Notes under the pieces: model-generated | The model's input: only the letters and a program-made list of their open reading frames with translations | What the model was told of the DNA's origin: nothing | The model's database searches: none | From: Deltaproteobacteria bacterium | GTDB taxonomy: Bacteria; Myxococcota_A; Polyangia; JAAYKL01 | Assembly (NCBI GenBank): GCA_030595125.1 | Contig: JAUVDV010000003.1 | Coordinates: forward strand, 1-64,000 | Direction of reading: 5' to 3' | DNA: 64,000 nucleotides | Translations under genes and position numbers: made by a program | Part shown: one piece after another, positions 7,559 to 15,553 of the stretch | How positions within the stretch are numbered: position 1 is the stretch's first letter | Layout: every line of letters begins with the position of its first letter

Positions 7559-8034
7559 TGGTTTCCAGGTCAGCGCTGACAGTAACCGCGGGCGTGATAT
7601 GGTACGCGGGAGCGATCTCCGTAAGCATGCGGGGGTCCTTTCTTCTCGCCGAGGCGTCAACGCTTCACGCAAGTAGTTTTCCGTGGCACTGGGCCATGTT
7701 CGGTCTGGGTGTCTTGGTCGGTATCCTGAAGGCCTGGTTGATATTCTCCAGGAGCGCGCTTCGAAACCTGCGGCGCATTCAAGCGTTGAAGAGTCCTGCC
7801 TGGTGGAACCTGTATCCTCTGTGGTTCTACCCGCTCCTCGCGCTCATGATCGCAACGGGGATTTCGATGTCGCGTTTCGCTACGGGCGACTACGAGAGAC
7901 TGTGCGCGGTCATCCCTGCCTACTTCATTGTCGGGATTGGTCTGGCATTGGGGGGAATTCCGTACTTATCGACGGCGAAGAGAAACCGCTCCGATAAGCG
8001 CGAGGAGCGCGAAGAGACCGGACAGGGGCTCTGA
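7558..8034 (+). CDS. Hypothetical integral membrane protein
   Basis: 158 aa starting with GTG overlapping the stop of the MFS gene. Four hydrophobic segments are visible (about residues 6-22, 45-63, 88-105, 123-140), separated by short loops with Trp (SPAWWNLYPLWFYPLL) and ending in a charged tail (KRNRSDKREEREE). I do not recognise a family. The last 69 bp overlap the 3' end of the convergent MYXO-CTERM gene, so the charged tail is antisense to the Arg-rich sorting tail of that protein. Confidence 0.6.
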   Translation: MVSRSALTVTAGVIWYAGAISVSMRGSFLLAEASTLHASSFPWHWAMFGLGVLVGILKAWLIFSRSALRNLRRIQALKSPAWWNLYPLWFYPLLALMIATGISMSRFATGDYERLCAVIPAYFIVGIGLALGGIPYLSTAKRNRSDKREEREETGQGL

Positions 8035-8895
8035 AGTTTCTCCTCCTACAGCGTAACAGCCGCAACTACTGTCCCCGTGTTCGTCTTCGTTATCGAGACC
8101 GAAACACTCGCATTCCCCTTCCCTGCAGTTGCCACCCTCTTTTCCCACGTCGCGACAGGCCTGATCGCACGTCAGCGGATCGCACTGCGGGTCGGTGTCC
8201 GAATCGGTGTCCGCGTCGGAGTCACTGTCGGAGTCTGTGTCCGAGTCTGTATCGGAGTCTGTGTCAGCATCCGTGGTTCCGCTGGTTTCGATGACGAGCC
8301 TCATCACCCAGTCGCCGTTTATTCCCAGGTTTCCCGACCACTGCCACTGAAAGTCGCCCCCGAAGTCCCCGTACACCAGGTTGCGTGCGTATGTGATGCC
8401 GTCGGCATCGCGAAGCGGAAAGGCGACACCGTCGGATGGGAACTCGAACGCAACGCGAATCGGACCATCATCTATTGTGATTCCCTCTGAAGAGAGATCG
8501 ACCGTGTTGATGCCGGTATTGGAGCTGAAGAGCAGCAGGCTGGTGTCCTCGTATATGGGAGCGCCGGAAGGAGCAAGCTGCGCCTCGGCGTCGTCCTCCC
8601 ATATCCGAAGAGGGAAGCTGAGTCCCGTCGCCTCGGCGGTGGGATCGCAGGACATTCCTACCGCAACAACCGGAGAGAGTATTAGCTGGACTTCGAGAAT
8701 ATCCACCGGGTAGTCCCCCGGTTGTGGAATGAAGACCGACGCGACGTATTCTCCCTCTATGAATCCGCAACTCGCCACTCCGAGCAACGGGTTGGCGAGA
8801 GTGTCGTTCTGCAGAGTGATGATGTCCCCGCGAGCCACAGTGGCCGTGAGCAAAAGAACCGCCAGCACCGTCATGGTCAGTGTTCTGATTTTCAT
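7966..8895 (-). CDS. Secreted protein with MYXO-CTERM-like sorting tail
   Basis: 309 aa. Signal peptide ends near TVARGD. The mature N-terminal domain (about residues 25-205) is beta-rich and unassigned. It is followed by a (DTDSDS)n linker, a Cys-rich EGF-like stretch (CDPLTCDQACRDVGKEGGNC...CEC) and a C-terminus with SSCGCYAVGG, a hydrophobic helix (LSGLFALLALIGAVSL) and RRR. That order (Cys motif, transmembrane helix, Arg cluster at the very end) is the MYXO-CTERM signal recognised by a myxobacterial sorting system. The start is the ATG with GAGGACGTAGGGA upstream, 28 bp after the VWA lipoprotein gene. Confidence 0.75.
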   Translation of the reverse strand: MKIRTLTMTVLAVLLLTATVARGDIITLQNDTLANPLLGVASCGFIEGEYVASVFIPQPGDYPVDILEVQLILSPVVAVGMSCDPTAEATGLSFPLRIWEDDAEAQLAPSGAPIYEDTSLLLFSSNTGINTVDLSSEGITIDDGPIRVAFEFPSDGVAFPLRDADGITYARNLVYGDFGGDFQWQWSGNLGINGDWVMRLVIETSGTTDADTDSDTDSDTDSDSDSDADTDSDTDPQCDPLTCDQACRDVGKEGGNCREGECECFGLDNEDEHGDSSCGCYAVGGETSEPLSGLFALLALIGAVSLRRR

Positions 8896-8923
8896 TTCCC
8901 TACGTCCTCTTTGGTTGTGTCGC

Positions 8924-9979
8924 CTATTCGATGATGAAATCGTCGCAGGCAACCTCAATGAGATCCATCGCGTTCTCCAGGGCCGCGACCATGTTGCCCT
9001 GCAATTGCGCCTCGCACATGTCATGCATGAGCCCGTGCTGCCCCGACGCGTTGATATGGTCATCGAGGAAAGACTCCAATCGGCTTGCCGAAATAGCTCC
9101 GTCGTCTCCGTAGTCGCAAGGAGCGCTTCCGTCAGGGGAAGCCTGTCCGGCGATCACCACTATCGCGTACTTCTCCTCGCCTCCGAAGCGGGCGTCCAAC
9201 ATTGACTTGAACGTGGTCAGATCCGTGAGGTTGTGCTCCGTGGGGTATTCGAAACAGGAGTGAGTGACGTCAGGCAGATCCCAATAATCATCGACTCTCG
9301 AGCAGTCATCCTCGTCCGTGATGAAGATGGCGACGAAGAGGGCGTCCTCGCGGAAGAAGCCGTCGTTGGGGCCGCCGGCGCCGGACTTTTCAATGGCCTT
9401 TTGCATGGCGTACAGAGGCATTTCGTAGGCAGGTCCGTAGATCCCCACCTGAGCGAGGTCCGTGAAATCCGATTCAACGGTCGATCCCGGGCCATCGATC
9501 CAGGGATCGGCGCTCCCGTCCGGGAAGAGCAGATCGCCGTCCTTGCCATCGAGCGAGATCGCTCCGGGGACGCCGGTGACGTAGTAGTGGGTGGAGATTC
9601 CCGTAGTGGTGACACCGAGGCGATAGTCCAGCTGGGTTCCGGCGACGGTCTCATATTCCTCCAGAACGGTTATGAAATCCGGGAAGGAGTCGATCAGCAT
9701 TTGTTGTTCCGATTCCATAGTGTTGGAGTCGTCGATGATGAAGAGCAGGTCGACCGCCTGACATCCCTCCGTGGAGTTGCCGGTATCCGTGTCCGAATCG
9801 GTATCGGAGTCCGTGTCGGAGTCGGTGTCCGTATCGGTATCGGTGTCCGTGTCTGTGTCCGCGTCGGAACTCGACGGATGGGTTGACGCCGACTCGCAAG
9901 AGACGCCCGCCGCGCAGGGCAGGGCGAGGGCGACAAGGAAGACCAGGAGACGAATCGATTTGGCATTGACGACGATCAT
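8924..9979 (-). CDS. VWA-like secreted/lipoprotein with Asp-rich linker
   Basis: 351 aa. Signal peptide followed by Cys (AGVSC, possible lipobox) and a pure (SDTD)n linker. The main domain starts VDLLFIIDDSNTMESEQQMLI, the degenerate MIDAS form (DxSxS as D-D-S-N-T) of the von Willebrand A domains found in myxobacterial surface proteins; EDALFVAIFITDEDDCS supplies the later MIDAS acidic region. Four or more Cys may form disulfides. The start is the ATG with AAGGAG 8 nt upstream; a GTG three codons earlier overlaps that site. First gene of a two-gene operon with the MYXO-CTERM protein. Likely surface adhesion or binding. Confidence 0.75.
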   Translation of the reverse strand: MIVVNAKSIRLLVFLVALALPCAAGVSCESASTHPSSSDADTDTDTDTDTDTDSDTDSDTDSDTDTGNSTEGCQAVDLLFIIDDSNTMESEQQMLIDSFPDFITVLEEYETVAGTQLDYRLGVTTTGISTHYYVTGVPGAISLDGKDGDLLFPDGSADPWIDGPGSTVESDFTDLAQVGIYGPAYEMPLYAMQKAIEKSGAGGPNDGFFREDALFVAIFITDEDDCSRVDDYWDLPDVTHSCFEYPTEHNLTDLTTFKSMLDARFGGEEKYAIVVIAGQASPDGSAPCDYGDDGAISASRLESFLDDHINASGQHGLMHDMCEAQLQGNMVAALENAMDLIEVACDDFIIE

Positions 9980-10060
9980 GGGCCACACTCCTTAAGAATG
10001 AGGTTATATAGGTAACTGTAGTCAGTCTAACATATGTGGACGGTCGTTGGGGATGTGCGG

Positions 10061-10087
10061 TACCAATAACTAATTGGTATCTTTTTT
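10061..10087 (+). terminator. Intrinsic terminator in the leader of the following gene
   Basis: TACCAAT and ATTGGTA form a perfect 7-bp stem with a 5-nt loop, followed at once by TCTTTTTT. It reads toward the barrel protein gene at 10158, yet no gene upstream is on this strand, so it would act inside that gene's own leader or end a short RNA. A second hairpin with a GAAA tetraloop (GGGC-GAAA-GCCC, 10116-10127) lies between it and the Shine-Dalgarno site. Confidence 0.6.
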
Positions 10088-10157
10088 CAGGCTTCGCGGG
10101 TCCATATAGTTGAAAGGGCGAAAGCCCAAATAAGAGATAGCCGTTCAGGAGGACATT

Positions 10158-11501
10158 ATGAATAAGGCAACTTTGGTCGGTATTTTTTGCTGCCTGGCGC
10201 TTCTCTTCGCCACAGGACATGCAGACGCGCAGAAGAAGAAAAAATCAAAGAAGAAGGGCAAGAAGGCCAGGGTCACCGTTGTGGAGGACGCAGGTGAGAA
10301 GGCCGCCGCCCCCGTGATCATCCTGGAGAACACCCTGGAAGCCTGTCAGGACAAACAGGACAACGACAGGGACGGACATGTCGACTGCGAGGATCAGGAT
10401 TGCGAGATTTTTGCCATGTGCGTCAGGGAGCCGGAGCCCGTGCCGTTCGCACTCATGCCTGTAACCCCGCAGGTGCACGTCGCGCCGCCGCCCCCCAGGA
10501 CAGAAACCGGCAGGCTATGCTCGGACGGGCTCGACAACAACAACAACGGCCTGATCGACTGTTTCGAGAAATCCTGTCAGCGATACAGGTATTGCAGAAA
10601 GCAGATCTATTACCTCCCCGAGCCGGAGGACAAGGCGCCCGGCCTGTTCATTACATTCGGTGGCGGGGTTGCGTTCCCCAATTTCAGTGGTGCCGATTCC
10701 ACAGCCTGGTCAAACCGGTATGACGAGGAGATTGAGTTCGAGCCCGATATTGGTTTTCTGGTGGATCTGCAGCTTGGTTACCTTCCCATTAAATGGGTCG
10801 GTTTCGGTCTGAATTACACGGGGGGCGCAACACAAGGCACCAACTACAACGACGGAATCCGTGATACGACGCTCTACCTGCGATACAAGTACGATGCGAT
10901 CAAAACCTTCAACCACATAGGCGGTTTCGTTCGGTTCCAGTACCCGTTTAGCAGAATCGTTCCCTACATCAATGTCGCCGCCGGTTACACATATGTTTAC
11001 CAGGAGTGGCGCGTTTACAATGGAAACGAGGATTGGGACGACATTCGCTACTATGATGACGACCATCTAAATTACACCAGGGAGACGCTGGTCGAGGACG
11101 ACAAGCACTTCACGCTTGCTGTAGAGCCCGGTGTCGATGTGTTTCTGCGCAAGAGATCCATCGCCATCGGCCTGAGGGCATGGATGCCGGTATTCGCCAC
11201 CTCGGGCGGGGGCAACGACAACATGGGCGTGATTCTCAACGTCACGTTTACTCCAATGTGGAGAGAAAAGCCGCAGATCAGGCCGGAGTATATGGACCCC
11301 GTCAGCACACTCGACGAAGAGATGCCGGAGCCCGAGACGACACCGGCTGATGAGATGGTGACCGCAGCGACCGGCGGCGCAGTTGTCATGGTGGAGCCGG
11401 AGTTCGAATCGAAACCCGAACCGGTTGCCGAACCCGCTGCCGCAGACGTCCCCCCCGCCCCCGAAGCAAAGCCCATCGAGCCCACCGAAGATCCTTATTA
11501 G
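10158..11501 (+). CDS. Outer-membrane beta-barrel protein with Cys/Asp-rich calcium-type motifs
   Basis: 447 aa. Signal peptide (cleavage near GHADAQ) then a Lys-rich segment. Two copies of a C-x-D-x-x-D-N-D/N-x-x-G-x-x-D-C motif occur (about residues 62-78 and 115-130: 'CQDKQDNDRDGHVDC' and 'CSDGLDNNNNGLIDC'), a calcium-loop-like motif common in myxobacterial surface proteins. Residues about 155-375 alternate aromatic-rich strands typical of an outer-membrane porin-like barrel (GLFITFGGGVAF, YVYQEWRVYN). The C-terminal 70 residues are Pro/Glu/Ala-rich. AGGAGGAC precedes the ATG. Role unknown. Confidence 0.7.
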   Translation: MNKATLVGIFCCLALLFATGHADAQKKKKSKKKGKKARVTVVEDAGEKAAAPVIILENTLEACQDKQDNDRDGHVDCEDQDCEIFAMCVREPEPVPFALMPVTPQVHVAPPPPRTETGRLCSDGLDNNNNGLIDCFEKSCQRYRYCRKQIYYLPEPEDKAPGLFITFGGGVAFPNFSGADSTAWSNRYDEEIEFEPDIGFLVDLQLGYLPIKWVGFGLNYTGGATQGTNYNDGIRDTTLYLRYKYDAIKTFNHIGGFVRFQYPFSRIVPYINVAAGYTYVYQEWRVYNGNEDWDDIRYYDDDHLNYTRETLVEDDKHFTLAVEPGVDVFLRKRSIAIGLRAWMPVFATSGGGNDNMGVILNVTFTPMWREKPQIRPEYMDPVSTLDEEMPEPETTPADEMVTAATGGAVVMVEPEFESKPEPVAEPAAADVPPAPEAKPIEPTEDPY

Positions 11502-11570
11502 AAGCGACGGCGCACAAACATCAAACGACAAACTTGAAGATCAATGCTGCCAGCCCTCACTGCGGCGGCA

Positions 11571-11765
11571 CCGCGGAAATAAATCCCGCGGCCAGAAATG
11601 AAGAACCCAAAAAGGCCCGAGGCCTCAAGCGGAAGCCCCCTATCCCCGGCCCTTTCCCCCGGAAGGGGAAAGGGGGAAACAACGGGCAGGGTTCTCAGTG
11701 CTTCAGGGCGAAGCCCTTTCCGACACGAAGTGGCGCATTTCTGGCCGCGGGATTTATTTCCGCGG
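11571..11765 (+). mobile_element. 195-bp palindromic element with 30-bp terminal inverted repeats, copy 1
   Basis: The first 30 bp (11571-11600) and the last 30 bp (11736-11765) are exact inverted repeats beginning CCGCGGAAATAAATCCCGCG. The interior holds a C/G-run hairpin (CCTTTCCCCC...GGGGGAAAGG type) and another small hairpin (AGGGCGAAGCCCT). There is no room for a transposase. A second copy lies inverted at 21501-21693, and the shared sequence extends about 26 bp beyond the right end (11766-11791). This fits a non-autonomous MITE-like element or a large REP-type palindrome. It fills most of the 331-bp gap between the barrel gene and the Mrp cluster. Confidence 0.8.
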
Positions 11766-11832
11766 TACAGGGCCAGACGAAATGCATCGTTAAAGAGGTG
11801 ATGAATCTTCAGTGCAAGCGTCGCCTACTAAT

Positions 11833-13548
11833 CTAAACAGAAAAATAGAAGAAGATGAGATACATGATGCCCACCACAGAGGTGAGCCCCACGCCGATGC
11901 CGATAGATTGAATCAGAGTGCCGCGGGCGGCGGCAGATGAGTCTGATGTCCGGATTATGGACCCCGGGTGGTAGATCGCGTTGGTGACATTCTCGACCGA
12001 CCTGACGACGAATCTCGTGAAGGCCTGCGCGCCGTTGTCGAGCGGTCCTTCGGTGAACCGCAAGAGGTAGTTGCCGGCCTTGCGGTAGAACCAGTCGGTG
12101 TCCGTGGTGATAGTCATGTGTCCGCCGAGATATCGCGCGAAGATCATGAAGACCAGGCCGGTTGCGATCATGCACCCCAGAGAGCCGAATATATGATCGG
12201 CCGTGTACGGGTGGTACTCGCTGGCGAAGGGCAACAGCCGATAGAGCAGGTCGGGAAAGATGCCGAACATGGTGCACAGGAATGCGCCGCCGATCATGGC
12301 CGCGGTCATATTTTTGGGCAAGCGTCCGACCTTGATTCCCCGGTCAGGTGCGATGAAGGTGTAGTAGGGGAGCTTCAGTCCCGTGCTGAGGAAAGTACCA
12401 ATCGAGGCCAGGACGAGCATCAGCTCGATGACCGGCATGTGGACGTCAGAAGCCGCCGTGATGATCATCGACTTGCTGATGAAGCCGTTCCATCCCGGCG
12501 CGCCGGCGATGGAGAAGGCGCCGATCATGTAGAGAATGAACGTGAGGGGCATCTTGCGCAAGATCCCGCCGAGCTCGCTCATCCGGCGTCTTCCCGTAGC
12601 GTGGATCACCGCTCCGGCGCCCATGAACAACACTCCCTTGTACAGGATATGGCTGAATGCGTGGGAGGTGGCGCCGTCGACCGCCAGTTCCGTGCCGAGC
12701 CCGACCCCGCAGACCATGTATCCCACCTGACTGATGATGTGGTAACCGAGCAGACGGCGGATATCGTTTTCAAGCATGGCGAAGACGACGCCGTAGAGGG
12801 TCATTATCGCGCCCGCCCAGATCAGAATCTCGGTGCCGGAGAAGACCAGGGCAAGGACCAGCACCGCCGTCTTGGTGGTGTAGGCGGTGAGATAGATCGC
12901 TCCGGTGACAGAGGCCTCGGGATATGCGTCCGAGAGCCAGGCCGAAAGTGGGGGGACCGCGGCGTTCAGACAGAATCCGATCAGGATAAGGTAGAACGGG
13001 AGCCCGGGCGCGGGTGTGACCACTGCTATGGAGTCGGTTGCGGCGAGCTGGAATACGATACCGGCCATCAGGCATGCGCCGCCCGCTATATGGACCAGCA
13101 GGTATCGGTAGGCCGCATGTCGCGAGGACCGGTTATTTCTGGAGAGAATCACCGCAGCCGAGGAAACGGCCATGAGCTCCCAGAACACGAACAGGGTGAA
13201 GTAGTCTCCGGCAAAAACAACTCCCAGCGAGGCCCCGACATAAAAAAGGCCGGCCACATGTTGTCCGGGCTGCTTGATATGCAGGGCGTACAGGGTTGCG
13301 AGGAAGGACAGAATCACGAAAACATACGCGAAACAAAGTCGAATAAGCTCTACCTTGAGCAGTATCAACTGGTAGTCATCGAGGAACGGGATCGTCCAGA
13401 ATTCACCTGGCGTGAAGGTCAACAGCTGCGCGAAGGCTATCACCGGAACAAGCAGAATAAACACATCGCGTATCCTGCCGCGCAGGGACGGGACAAGGAT
13501 GGCCGCCCCGATATAGATCAACGCCGGGGGGAAGATGCAGCTAGGCAT
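11833..13548 (-). CDS. NuoL/M/N-family (MrpD-like) antiporter subunit, third paralogue
   Basis: 571 aa, about 14-16 membrane helices, proton-conducting membrane transporter domain (PF00361). The helix-5 Glu is kept (FVFWELMAV) and the helix-8 Lys is kept (AYTTKTAVL), but the helix-7 segment reads LNAAVPPLSAWL where paralogues have VKAGIMPLHSWL, so both the Lys and the His are gone. A long amphipathic/lateral C-terminal region follows. The start overlaps the lipoyl-like protein gene by 8 bp, with GGAGGAGG upstream. Last gene of the Mrp-like operon. It probably sits in the complex as a modified or non-pumping antiporter-like subunit. Confidence 0.8.
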   Translation of the reverse strand: MPSCIFPPALIYIGAAILVPSLRGRIRDVFILLVPVIAFAQLLTFTPGEFWTIPFLDDYQLILLKVELIRLCFAYVFVILSFLATLYALHIKQPGQHVAGLFYVGASLGVVFAGDYFTLFVFWELMAVSSAAVILSRNNRSSRHAAYRYLLVHIAGGACLMAGIVFQLAATDSIAVVTPAPGLPFYLILIGFCLNAAVPPLSAWLSDAYPEASVTGAIYLTAYTTKTAVLVLALVFSGTEILIWAGAIMTLYGVVFAMLENDIRRLLGYHIISQVGYMVCGVGLGTELAVDGATSHAFSHILYKGVLFMGAGAVIHATGRRRMSELGGILRKMPLTFILYMIGAFSIAGAPGWNGFISKSMIITAASDVHMPVIELMLVLASIGTFLSTGLKLPYYTFIAPDRGIKVGRLPKNMTAAMIGGAFLCTMFGIFPDLLYRLLPFASEYHPYTADHIFGSLGCMIATGLVFMIFARYLGGHMTITTDTDWFYRKAGNYLLRFTEGPLDNGAQAFTRFVVRSVENVTNAIYHPGSIIRTSDSSAAARGTLIQSIGIGVGLTSVVGIMYLIFFYFSV

Positions 13549-14035
13549 GAGCGTCCTCCTCCCCGCAGAACCGCTTCTGCAGCATTTCGGCCACAGTGTG
13601 GGTCACTTCGATGTTGTACAGTGTCTCGCCTGCGCGAAGCTCATTGCCCGGGTCGGCAAACAGCTGAACCACTTTTCCTCGCGCCGGAGCGAGCAAGACT
13701 TTTGTATTCCCGGAGATTTCGATCTCCACGATCGGCTGGTTTTCAGAAACCCGCACGCCGCTTTCCACCAGCCAATTCAGTACTCTGGCTGTCGAGCTCC
13801 CGGTATCCGCGTTCCGTTGCTCCAGGGGAACCGAGAAAGTGGTGCGCCACAGAAAAAACTGGCCGAGCACTCTGGATACGAGAATGATGGCGACACAACC
13901 GATGCCCCCAAAGACCGCTTCGAAGCATGGAATGGTGTGCCAGGGGTAAATTGTATGGTGTGGATGCACGAAGAACTCGGCCGCGCAGACCAATGCGAGC
14001 GCGCCGATTACAATGAAGTAGGTTCGTTTGCTCAT
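13541..14035 (-). CDS. Membrane-anchored lipoyl/biotinyl-like domain protein in Mrp operon
   Basis: 164 aa. Two N-terminal membrane helices (about residues 5-23 and 40-62) are followed by a domain at about 85-150 with the layout of a lipoyl/biotinyl carrier: VLNWLVESGVRVSENQPIVE, then EISGNTKVLLAPARGKVV, then FADPGNELRAGETLYNIE. In true carriers the hairpin carries an acceptor Lys (DKA or MKM); here that turn is SGN, so no lipoylation or biotinylation site is visible. It is locked between two NuoL/M-family genes (7-bp gap upstream, 8-bp overlap downstream) and must be expressed with them. I know no characterised subunit of this kind in Mrp complexes. Confidence 0.7.
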   Translation of the reverse strand: MSKRTYFIVIGALALVCAAEFFVHPHHTIYPWHTIPCFEAVFGGIGCVAIILVSRVLGQFFLWRTTFSVPLEQRNADTGSSTARVLNWLVESGVRVSENQPIVEIEISGNTKVLLAPARGKVVQLFADPGNELRAGETLYNIEVTHTVAEMLQKRFCGEEDAHA

Positions 14036-14042
14036 CTTACAC

Positions 14043-15542
14043 CTATCCTCCCTGCAGGACCTGCCGGACCACAGTCTTCGCCAGCTCCAGGAAGTGCAGT
14101 GGTACGTTGGGTGCGAAGAACAAGGCTATCGAAACGACCGCAGAGATACACAGCGGGATCACCATGAAAAGGGAGGCCTCGCCCGACGGCAGCGCGTCTT
14201 CGCCGGCGCCCGGCTCGGGTTTTCTGAAAAATGCTCTGAAAACAATTGGGAAGAAGTAGGCTGCGTTGAGCACGGAACTCGCCAGCAGGACCACCAGGAA
14301 TAACATTTCCTCCGCTTGAAGAGCGCCGATGCACAGGTACCACTTGCTGATGAAACCGGCCACCGGCGGCAGACCGGCCATACCCATGGCGCCCACGGTG
14401 AAGGCGGCCATTGTGTACGGCATCCTGCGCCCGATCCCGTTCAACTCGCTGATCTTTGTTTTGTGTGCGTTGACGTAGATAGCGCCCGCACAGAAAAAGA
14501 GGGTGATCTTCATGAAGGCGTGGTTGACGAGGTGCATTGTGCTTCCGAGCATGGCGCTTTCGGACAGGAGCGCGCCGCCGAGCACGATGTACGACAGCTG
14601 GCTGATGGTGGAGAAAGCCAGCCGCTTCTTGAGGTTGTCCTGGGCCAGGGCCACCAGCGATCCCACGATGATGGTGAAGGCCGCGAAACCGGCAAGCCAG
14701 ATCCATACGCCGAGGTCGCTCAGCAACCCGGTGCCGAAGACGAACCAGAGAACCCTCAGGCAGCCGAAGACACCCGACTTGACCACGGCGACGGCGTGCA
14801 GCAGGGCGCTGACCGGTGTCGGCGCGATCATCGCAGTCGGCAGCCAGGAGTGAAGAGGCATGATGCCCGCCTTGACCCCGATACCGATAATGAACGCAAC
14901 GAACAGGAGCCTCAGAGTGGGGTGATCGGCGGTTCCCTTGAGGATACCGCCGGGTGTGAACTCGAGGGTCCCCGCGAACGAATACGTGGCCACCAGCGCC
15001 GCCAGAAGGAAAACCCCGGCGGTGAGGGTGTAGGCGAGATACTTGCGGCCGGCCTTGAGCGCCTCGGGCGTCTCCTTGTGGATGACCAGGGGATAGGTAG
15101 CCAGGGTGAGCATCTCGTAGAAGATGAAGAAGGTAAGGATATTTGCGGACATTGCCACGCCGATGGTGGCGGAGAGGCACAAGGCGAATGAGAAATAGTA
15201 GCGCGTCTGGGCATGCTCGTTGAGGCCTCGCATGTAGCCGATGGAGTATATCGAGGTGATGATCCACAGGGAGGAGGCAATAAGGGCGAAGAACAACCCC
15301 AGGGGATCTACCCGGAGCTTGAGCGAAACACCGTCGGCGAGGGTGAGGATCTCGGTGACCGGGGCCTTCCCGTCGAGGACCATCGGCAGCAGAGAGAGGA
15401 CCAGTCCGAATTTGACCACCCCGGCAGCCAGAGTCCAGAACTCGCGGATGTTCCTGTGCTTGCCGAAGAACAGGATAAGTACGGCGGCCGCAAGCGAGAC
15501 CAGAATTGCCAGAAGCGGTCGTATGGAGTGGATTATTTCCAT
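14043..15542 (-). CDS. NuoM/MrpD-like antiporter subunit, second paralogue
   Basis: 499 aa, about 14 membrane helices, PF00361 family. Key charged residues are present: Glu in helix 5 (FYEMLTLATYPL), Lys in helix 7 (GVKAGIMPLHSWLP) and Lys in helix 8 (VAVVKSGVFG). It resembles the D-type subunits of group-4 hydrogenases and Mrp complexes more than respiratory NuoM, as judged from the operon. GGAGGACGGATA precedes the ATG. It follows the first MrpD by 11 bp and precedes the lipoyl-like protein by 7 bp. Confidence 0.85.
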   Translation of the reverse strand: MEIIHSIRPLLAILVSLAAAVLILFFGKHRNIREFWTLAAGVVKFGLVLSLLPMVLDGKAPVTEILTLADGVSLKLRVDPLGLFFALIASSLWIITSIYSIGYMRGLNEHAQTRYYFSFALCLSATIGVAMSANILTFFIFYEMLTLATYPLVIHKETPEALKAGRKYLAYTLTAGVFLLAALVATYSFAGTLEFTPGGILKGTADHPTLRLLFVAFIIGIGVKAGIMPLHSWLPTAMIAPTPVSALLHAVAVVKSGVFGCLRVLWFVFGTGLLSDLGVWIWLAGFAAFTIIVGSLVALAQDNLKKRLAFSTISQLSYIVLGGALLSESAMLGSTMHLVNHAFMKITLFFCAGAIYVNAHKTKISELNGIGRRMPYTMAAFTVGAMGMAGLPPVAGFISKWYLCIGALQAEEMLFLVVLLASSVLNAAYFFPIVFRAFFRKPEPGAGEDALPSGEASLFMVIPLCISAVVSIALFFAPNVPLHFLELAKTVVRQVLQGG

Positions 15543-15553
15543 TATCCGTCCTC

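Noticed and set aside
11968-13887. 639-codon open frame on the plus strand opposite the Mrp genes
   Set aside because: Its product is a charged low-complexity sequence with no domain; the minus strand has clear antiporter subunits, so this is an antisense shadow of GC-rich coding DNA.
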